From assembly GCA_019279435.1 (NCBI GenBank), contig JAAALK010000283.1:66322642-66386641 (forward strand): a DNA stretch of 64,000 nucleotides. Direction: 5' to 3'. The stretch is from Zizania palustris (Eukaryota; Streptophyta; Magnoliopsida; Poales; Poaceae). Positions 57,909 through 64,000 of this stretch are shown here, one piece after another; the stretch's first letter is position 1; each line of letters starts with the position of its first letter. The notes beneath the pieces were generated by a model. The model was not told the origin of the DNA, made no database searches, and saw nothing but the letters and a program-made list of their open reading frames with translations. The position numbers and the translations under genes were made by a program.

Positions 57909-58134
57909 TTGTATTTTAATGTAAGATGCATTTTAACTAGAATATTTGTTAGGAATGGCAACCCAGTTAGTGGGCCCAATTAAGGCTAGGGATTAATCTA
58001 GTTATTTCCTGTTTAGTAGATTAGATTGATATTTAACATATTAGATTGTTATTAGAATTATAAATACCACATAAGGATCATGGAATAAATCAAGCAGAAT
58101 TAATTTATTAATTCCTCTTCTGTTCCTACTAATT

Positions 58135-58146
58135 TGGTATCAGAGC
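58135..58146 (+). other. C4 primer binding site (initiator Met tRNA)
   Basis: TGGTATCAGAGC on the plus strand, three bases after the C4 LTR. Confidence 0.88.
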
Positions 58147-58568
58147 ACCTAGATTCCGAGGATTCGAACACGATGATGATGATCGCCCCATCGGCAAAAT
58201 TGATGCAAGCCCTTGCAGATTTGAAGCAGGACATCGTCGACATCTTGACGTAGCTCAGTTTGGCTCCAGTGACCTTCACGCTGTCAATTTTCCCTTACAA
58301 CGTGACAGGCTTCCTTACCGCATCGTCACCATCGCTAGTTGTAGTGGCATAAGTGCAAGGAGAGGAGGGAATTGGACTCGGTGGCTCGGTACGGAGGGCG
58401 AAGCGACTAGAGGGAAGGGAGACACCGCCACTGACCAAACCCTAGCCGAGCTCCCTTACTGTGAGCCACTTATGACTCCGAGAGGGCCACTGGAGAGCCC
58501 GACTAGGCGCCGCTGACTGTAGAGCCGCAGTCGCGGGTGGAGTCCCTCTATGCCATCACCCCCGTGAC

Positions 58569-59232
58569 TAGGGATGAAAATAGAGAGGAAAGTTTCTGTC
58601 TGTTCCGAGAAAAAATAAAAATGGAGAAGGTTATGCGGAAACGGATATGGAAAATCCTGAAGCGGAAAATGAAAACATATTTTTTTAAGCGGAAACAAAA
58701 ACAAAAGAGCGATTTCCAACACAAACGGATACGGAAACGAAATATTCCGCATAACAAAAACGGAAAGTTTCTGTTTTCACGGTTTTTACTGCATTATATA
58801 GAATATTAATTTTTATTTTTTCACATTATATAAAATTTAAACTATATTTCTTTCATAAAATATTAAACAATTTAATTTAAATTAATATATAATTATTTGC
58901 TAAAAATAAATAATATATATTCATTACAACTAAAATAAAACTTGTTTTTACTTTATTATATGTATTTATCGTTTATTAATATGTGTGTAAATTGAACCTA
59001 TTTATTTGTTTATCGTATTTTTTTCATATATTAAGGGTTTTTAAAAATTTCGATAGATATTCGGTTTTGTATTCGTATCCGCTCCTTATTCAGTCTGTAT
59101 TCGTTTTCGATGGTATTCGCTTTCATGTTCGTTTCTGGGATATTCGTATTCGTTTTCGTTTCCGTGAAAAAAATATGGAAACAGATATAGTAACATTCAT
59201 TTCCATTCATTTTCGCTCTGTTTTCATCCCTA
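58569..59232. mobile_element. Ac/Ds-like hAT element (664 bp), 8-bp TSD
   Basis: Ends are TAGGGATGAAAATAGAG and CTCTGTTTTCATCCCTA, matching at 16 of 17 positions; TAGGGATGAAA is the end of maize Ac/Ds. Flanks are CCCGTGAC (58561-58568) and CTCGTGAC (59233-59240), an 8-bp duplication with one change. Subterminal regions are rich in CGGAAACGG- and CCGTTTTC-like words. The centre is AT-rich with no transposase, so it is non-autonomous. Confidence 0.93.
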
Positions 59233-59410
59233 CTCGTGACCCCCGATGAGGAGAACCACAACAGGGTCCTCAACTCTATCGTCCGCTCCTTCTACGACTC
59301 CACGAATTGCGATGAGGCCGATCCAACGCCCCAGCCGCCGCCTTCGCTCGCTGATAAATATGACACCGAACCCAAGAAGGATGTGTACGCACGTTAGGCT
59401 ATGATCTAGG

Positions 59411-59731
59411 TGTTGTAAAACGAGGGTGAACGCAAGAGAACTCTCAGACAATTGTGCTGCAAAGAACCAGCAGCTTTTCCTTCGACATATCATTGATAAT
59501 TAAACGAAATGAACTAACAAACTTCAGCGACATGCACTCACGCCATGCGCAGCATGCCACACAACGCGCTCTGCCAGAGCAAGAGCTCAACAAACTGCTC
59601 CACATTCTGGAACGTGAGCATGACCAACAATTAATCTAGAACTCAGTCTATTATTCTGCTAAACTTAAGGACTGCAAATTAACAAAGACTCTAAACACTT
59701 AGTCGGTGATCGTGCGCAGGAATAAACGACA
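59411..59731 (-). mobile_element. C2 3' LTR (321 bp)
   Basis: Bounded by TGTTGTAAAAC and ATAAACGACA, next to the minus-strand purine tract CTAAGGGGGAGAAA. CTAGG (59406-59410) would be one target duplication; the partner is outside the window. Confidence 0.75.
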
Positions 59732-59741
59732 TTTCTCCCCC

Positions 59742-60083
59742 TTAGTCCTGACGACGATCACCTACGGTCTTCACTCCAATTTTATTACGCAGCTCCACGA
59801 ACCGAATTCGCCCCAGAGATTTTGTCAGCAAGTCCGCCAGTTGCTCTTCAGTTGACGTGTAGCTGATGATGATCAGTCCTTCCTCCACACATTCACGAAG
59901 GTAGTGGTACCTTACGTCGATGTGCTTGCTCCGATCATGATGAACCGGATTTCTGCTGAGTGCAATGGCTGCCTGGTTATCTACCTTCAATTCTGGTGCT
60001 CCAATCTCAAACCCGATCATATCAATTAAGAGACGAGCCAGCCACACACCTTGCCCTGCTGCACCCGCCGCCACAATATACTC
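59742..60083 (-). pseudogene. C2 RNase H
   Basis: Copia RNase H sequence with LKVDNQAAIALSRNP, DRSKHIDVRYHYLREC and TEEQLADLLTKSL. Its natural N-terminal continuation (the EAEY motif) lies on the far side of the hAT element, at about 60693-60720, in the RT reading frame. The insertion therefore split one chain. Confidence 0.9.
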
Positions 60084-60692
60084 CAGTGGCGGCTCCAGAA
60101 TTTTTTTCATGGGTGTTCCTGTTTTATATCCTAAAATTTTATACCATTATAAACTCAAATTGTAATATATTTTTTCAAAATATGATAAATATAACATTAA
60201 TATCTCTTAGAGCCTGTTTGGATCCAAGGGGCTAAAGAAAAATGACTAAAAAATGGCTAAAATTTTAGTCAACCCCTGTTTAGATCCAAGGGCTAAAAAA
60301 GAGCTAAAGGATTTATTATTGTGTATAATGACTGAAATATCCCTCATTTATTGCTCTTAATTTTCATGCATGCATGCATGGTGGGGGTATGGGTGGAAAA
60401 TGAGCATTTTAGCCCCTCTTTAGCTCCTCCTTGGGGGCTAATGGGCTAAAAATTTTTAGCCCTTGTTTAGCCTTGGTGTTTGGATTTTTAGCCCCTAGAG
60501 GGGCTAAATTTTAGCTACTTTTGCTTTAGCCTTTGGATCCAATTACCCCTTAATATCATAAATCAACTAGAATCAACCCTTAAATAAAAATATAAACATA
60601 ATCAATATTTAAATAAAAAATCTAAACATGTATTGAACCAAATTTTGGGATAGTCCAGGGACCACCTGGACTACCCCTTGGAGCCGCCATTG
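60084..60692. mobile_element. hAT-like non-autonomous element (609 bp), 8-bp TSD, with nested MITE
   Basis: Ends are CAGTGGCGGCTCCAGAA and the mirrored TTGGAGCCGCCATTG, with 13 of 14 matching bases in the outer repeat. They are flanked by ATATACTC at 60076-60083 and 60693-60700, a perfect 8-bp duplication inside the C2 coding region. CAGTGGCGG ends are known from plant hAT families. It contains a Tourist-like MITE (60210-60549), leaving only about 270 bp of its own non-coding sequence. Confidence 0.92.
60210..60549. mobile_element. Tourist-like MITE (340 bp), TTA TSD, nested in hAT
   Basis: Flanked by TTA (60207-60209 and 60550-60552). Ends are GAGCCTGTTTGGATCCAAGG and the mirrored CCTTTGGATCCAATTACCCC. 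Inner GGGGCTAAA and TTTAGCCCC words occur in both orientations. A CATGCATGCATGCATG run lies in the middle. Confidence 0.85.
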
Positions 60693-62324
60693 ATATACTC
60701 CGCCTCGCACGAAGACAATGCGACAACGCGCTGCTTGGACGCTTGCCAGGTGATCAGATTGGTTCCAAGAAAGAAAATTGATCCGCTGGTACTCCTCCTT
60801 GTATCAACATCCCCGGCCATATCAGCATCGTTGTAGCCGATGAGCTTGATCCCCTCTTGACCACGCCTTGAATAATGTAGCCCATGTTCATGTATTCCTG
60901 CCACATACCTCAGCACCCGCTTGACTGCAGCGAGATGATCAGCACGCGGTGCCTCCATGAAACGGCTCAAATATCCAACCGTGAATGCCAAGTCTGGTCG
61001 AGTATGCAGCAGGTAGCGAAGAGCTCCGATTATACTTCGGTACTCAGTGGCATTCACCAGCTCTTCAGTTCCATCTTTGCTCAATTTCAGACGATTTTCC
61101 ATTGGTGAAGCACATGAACAACACGACATCAGACCGCAACGCTCCAGAATTTTCCTTGCGTAAGCTGATTGACACAGAACTATGCCATCAGACCTCTGCT
61201 GCACTTCAATTCCCAGATAGTAAGACAACATCCCAAGGTCACTCATTTGGAATAGTTTCTTCATCTCGGCTTTGAACTCAATTATGGCTTCATTAGATGT
61301 GCCGGTGATAATGAGGTCATCCACGTAGACACCCACAACCAGCCGCCCCCCATTTCTGCTCCTCATGTAGACGCCATGCTCGGATCCGCTCCTCTGGAAA
61401 CCAAGTGATGTCATGGAAGCATCAAGCTTGGCATTCCAGGCCCTGGGCGCCTGTCGAAGCCCGTACAGAGCTTTGTGGAGGCGCAAAACTTTGTCTTCTT
61501 TACCGGCGACGACGAACCCCGGAGGTTGTTGGACATAGACCTCTTCCTTGAGCTTCCCATTGAGAAATGCGCTCTTAACGTCCATGTGATGCACACTCCA
61601 GCTCTCACTTGCCGCGAGTGCCACCATCAGCCTCACTGACTCCATGCGAGCCATCGGAGCAAAAACTTCGTCGTAATCTATGCCGGCGCGCTACACGTAG
61701 CCCTTTGCGACGAGTCGTGCTTTATGGCGAACAATGTTCCCAGCTTCGTCCCGCTTAACCTTGTAAACCCACTTTAGTCCGATCGCTTGGTGCCCTACAG
61801 GAAGTGAGGTTAACTCCCATGTCTCATTTTCTTCAATTGACTTCATTTCAGCGAGCATTGCTTGACGCCAAGGCACTTCGTGTTCAGCTTCACGAAACGA
61901 CGTTGGCTCATCTGCAGAAGTGAAGTTAAGCTCGACGTTGAGTGCTCTCCTAGCGAAGCCTGGGTTCTCAGCATCTCCAATGACGTCGTCGATCATGCGG
62001 AGTCGAAGAGGGGCGTCATCGTGTTCGGCATCCAGGTCGCCTTCTTCGATTTCACCCTCCGACACATCAGGTTCATCAACCAGAGGCGGCGCAGGTGAAG
62101 GGGATGTTGTCGGTGTAGCCTGGATGTCATCATGAACCAATTCAGTGGCATACTCCACCGTGAAAGTCTCTCTGAGGTCTTCCTGCTCAGAGCTGTTGTC
62201 ACTCCACCGCCATCTTGCTGTTTCATCAAAAACAACGTCACGGGTGATGATCACCCGCTTGTTGACAGGATTATAGCACCTGTAAGCCTTGCTACCTGGT
62301 TCATACCCGACGAGGATAGCTTTC
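60693..62324 (-). pseudogene. C2 integrase tail and reverse transcriptase
   Basis: Minus strand from 62324. The stretch begins at VGYEPGSKAYRCYNPVNKR, the integrase C-terminal end, followed by an acidic linker and RT entry (WRQAMLAEMKSIEENETWEL). A single TAG at 61691 interrupts the RT. It then continues with HMDVKSAFLNGKLKEEVYV, KALYGLRQAPRAWNAKL, the catalytic VGVYVDDLIITG, TRPDLAFTVGYLSRF and SSCEAEYI. The reading frame is otherwise intact up to the hAT insertion. Confidence 0.9.
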
Positions 62325-64000
62325 TGAGAAACCAAGGGTTGGTTTCGGTGTTTTGTGATGAGTGATTGACTGGATTTTACCCTCTGTTCGAAGGGTACCT
62401 CCGAAGGGGCTTCGGAGGTGGTACCTCCGAAGGGGCTTCGGAGGTGGTACCTCCGAAGGGTGTTCGGAGGTGTTTCACCGGAGTATGTTCGGTGTTTGCT
62501 TGCTGCAGCTGTGCAGCGGAGTGTGCTCGTCGGAGGGGTCCGACAGTACGCGATGACTGGGCTCGTACCGATGGCTTCGGTACTTTGGGCGGTACACCGG
62601 AGTGTGTACCGAAGGTTGCTAACCCGGAGAGGTCTCCGGAGTACTGGATACACTTGTTTGCTTGTCTGTGGTGCGCAGGGACTTCGGAGGCGACGGACAA
62701 GGTTCGAGCCGGGTGAACCTAGGTCAAGCGGGAGGCTTGATGCCAGGGGAGCGGGGAGCTCCGTCACGGTGGCTGCGAAGGTGGTCCGGGTCGGTCCTCG
62801 GGTCGAGGCGTGCCAGGTGAAGGCAGAGAGTGCGGAGCGTGGCTCCGGCTGAAGGTGCTCCGAGACAAAGTCCTCGAACATGAGGCACTTCGAAGGTACT
62901 CCGAATGGAGTGACTTCGGAGTTGGTGGATCAAGTCCTCTGCGGAGGCAAGGTGTTCGAAGTGTGCTCCGGAGGGAGACACTCGAAGTTTACCCGACGAA
63001 GGTCTCAGAAGTCGAGGCGCATCGAAGGCATGGTCCGGGTGAGGCTCGTCGAGGAGTGTGCTCGGAGTGAGACACTGCGACGAAGTGCTCATGGAATACT
63101 TCATGCGGAGGCCTTGGACGAAGGAGGGACTTCGAAGGGTGGTACTCCGAAGGTGGGGCTTCGGAGTGTGAAGGACTTCGGAGCGAGGCTAGCTCCGGAG
63201 TGAGGTTGACTTGTGGTGCTTCGGCCATGCATGGCTTCGGTACACGGACGGACGGTGGTTGAGCTCAGAGTAGCTGCGAAGCCGTGGAGGTCCACTCCGA
63301 AGGTGGTGGTGCGAAGGCCCAAGGGCTTTGACGGCTTCGGCTTAAAACCGTCACTGTATCGAAGGACTTCTTCGGCGGAGCGAAGGCCAACAGGCTGCAG
63401 GCTTCTCGCCGAAGCTACCGCACCCTCCGGTGCGAAGGGAGGTTCTAGAAGTCTACACTGTAAAGGCTGACACTGTCTGTTCTGAAAAAGGCTGACACTG
63501 TCCCCTCTGCAGCTGACAGAGAAGCCTCCAAAATAAGGTGGACTACCTTTTGTACCCCTTAGTTCTGTAGAGACAAATCTGTTGTAAACCCTAGGGGTAA
63601 AGTAGTCACTTCCTTAGGATGAATCCATGGGCTATAAATATGGGGGCTCGGTAGGTAACATTTAACACTTTGAGCATTTACTGTTGAGCTCCTGTAGACA
63701 GACCTCGCTGTATTCATTCTGAGTTCAATTTATTTCAGTGTTCCTTGTTCAAGCGGCGAAGCCCTGCTTCTGTGTGCTTTTGCTTGAACTCGCGTTGCAT
63801 ACCTCGCTAGTCTTTAGCTCACCGAAGCCTGTCTTGGCGAAGGGTGTTTTTCTCGCGAAGTGTGTTTTTCAGTGTGTTGTCGCTCTGTGTAACACGAGGC
63901 AAGACCTCGCTGCTTACTAGCGAAGCCCTGGTTGTATCCCGTTTTGCTTCCTGTGTCGAAGCCCTTAGCGTAGTCCGTTGTGTGTGCGTGTAGACCTTCG
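62325..64000 (+). mobile_element. C1-family LTR in plus orientation, cut by the window edge
   Basis: Starts TGAGAAACCAAGGG (62325), the start of the C1 LTR, and follows the reverse complement of 20450-22152 with similar order. A TATAAATATGG box lies at 63634-63645. Near 62395-62475 it has extra short copies of a palindromic GGTACCTCCGAAGG/CTTCGGAGGTGGTACC word. Comparison with the C1 LTR suggests roughly 300 bp are missing beyond the edge. Whether it is a solo LTR or the 5' LTR of a full element cannot be seen. It interrupts C2 inside the integrase coding end. Confidence 0.88.

Larger units (their letters stand above)
57949..59410 (+). mobile_element. C4: 5' end of a plus-strand copia-like element
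   Basis: A short LTR (57949-58131, TGTTAGGAA to TTCCTACTA, with a TATAAATACC box near 58059) is followed by the initiator-Met PBS TGGTATCAGAGC at 58135-58146. The region after that has GC-rich, gag-leader-like sequence, broken by stops and by the Ds-like element at 58569-59232. It ends at the LTR of C2 (59411), which inserted into it. No pol is visible in the window. The terminal CA has become TA. Confidence 0.7.
59411..62324 (-). mobile_element. C2: Ty1/copia element, interrupted
   Basis: On the minus strand: integrase tail, RT, RNase H, purine tract (59732-59745) and a 3' LTR of 321 bp (59411-59731, TGTTGT to ACGACA). The 5' half of the element is missing from the window because a C1-family LTR starts at 62325 inside the integrase end. 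A hAT element (60084-60692) splits the RT-RNase H junction. Copia class follows from integrase before RT. Confidence 0.88.

Overview
The window is nuclear DNA from a grass (Poaceae), with almost all of its length made of transposable elements. Pointers to a grass are a GC-rich, alanine-rich first exon in both host genes, many Tourist- and Stowaway-type MITEs, and long nested LTR retrotransposons with PBS sites for initiator-Met tRNA. The species cannot be named from the sequence alone. Two host genes are supported: a minus-strand GT-2-type trihelix transcription factor gene (37550-40199, two exons) and a plus-strand nine-exon gene (49921-56017) whose protein resembles the plant RGS1-HXK1-interacting protein RHIP1.

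Layout. 1-22152 is a retrotransposon nest. A minus-strand Ty1/copia element 'C1' (LTRs of about 1.9-2.0 kb) carries in its 3' LTR a minus-strand Ty3/gypsy Tat-type element 'G1' and a 3.3-kb solo LTR of family 'A' flanked by a 5-bp duplication. G1 is itself interrupted by another family-A LTR at the left window edge. 22153-25200 is an array of about 25 short inverted repeats with a constant loop, duplicated as a block of about 0.95 kb together with two CACTA-like palindrome clusters. 25200-37500 is AT-rich intergenic DNA with an LTR-like piece holding a 682-bp hAT element, a 1.4-kb remnant copia element 'C3', a Micron-like MITE cluster in TA microsatellites, and several MITEs. 37550-40199 is the trihelix gene. 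40200-49800 is intergenic with at least six MITEs. 49921-56017 is the RHIP1-like gene; its fourth intron is enlarged by a gag-protease-only retrotransposon 'G2'. 56800-64000 is a second nest: a solo LTR with a perfect TSD, the 5' end of a plus-strand copia-like element 'C4' holding a Ds-like hAT element, then a minus-strand copia element 'C2' with its own hAT insertion (which contains a Tourist MITE), and finally a C1-family LTR in the opposite orientation that runs off the right edge.

All retrotransposon reading frames seen are broken by stops, frameshifts, deletions or insertions, so the window looks like a site of repeated insertion and decay between and inside two single-copy genes. The least familiar structure is the hairpin array at 22.6-25.1 kb. 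Its stems change in a paired way between units while the loop stays constant.
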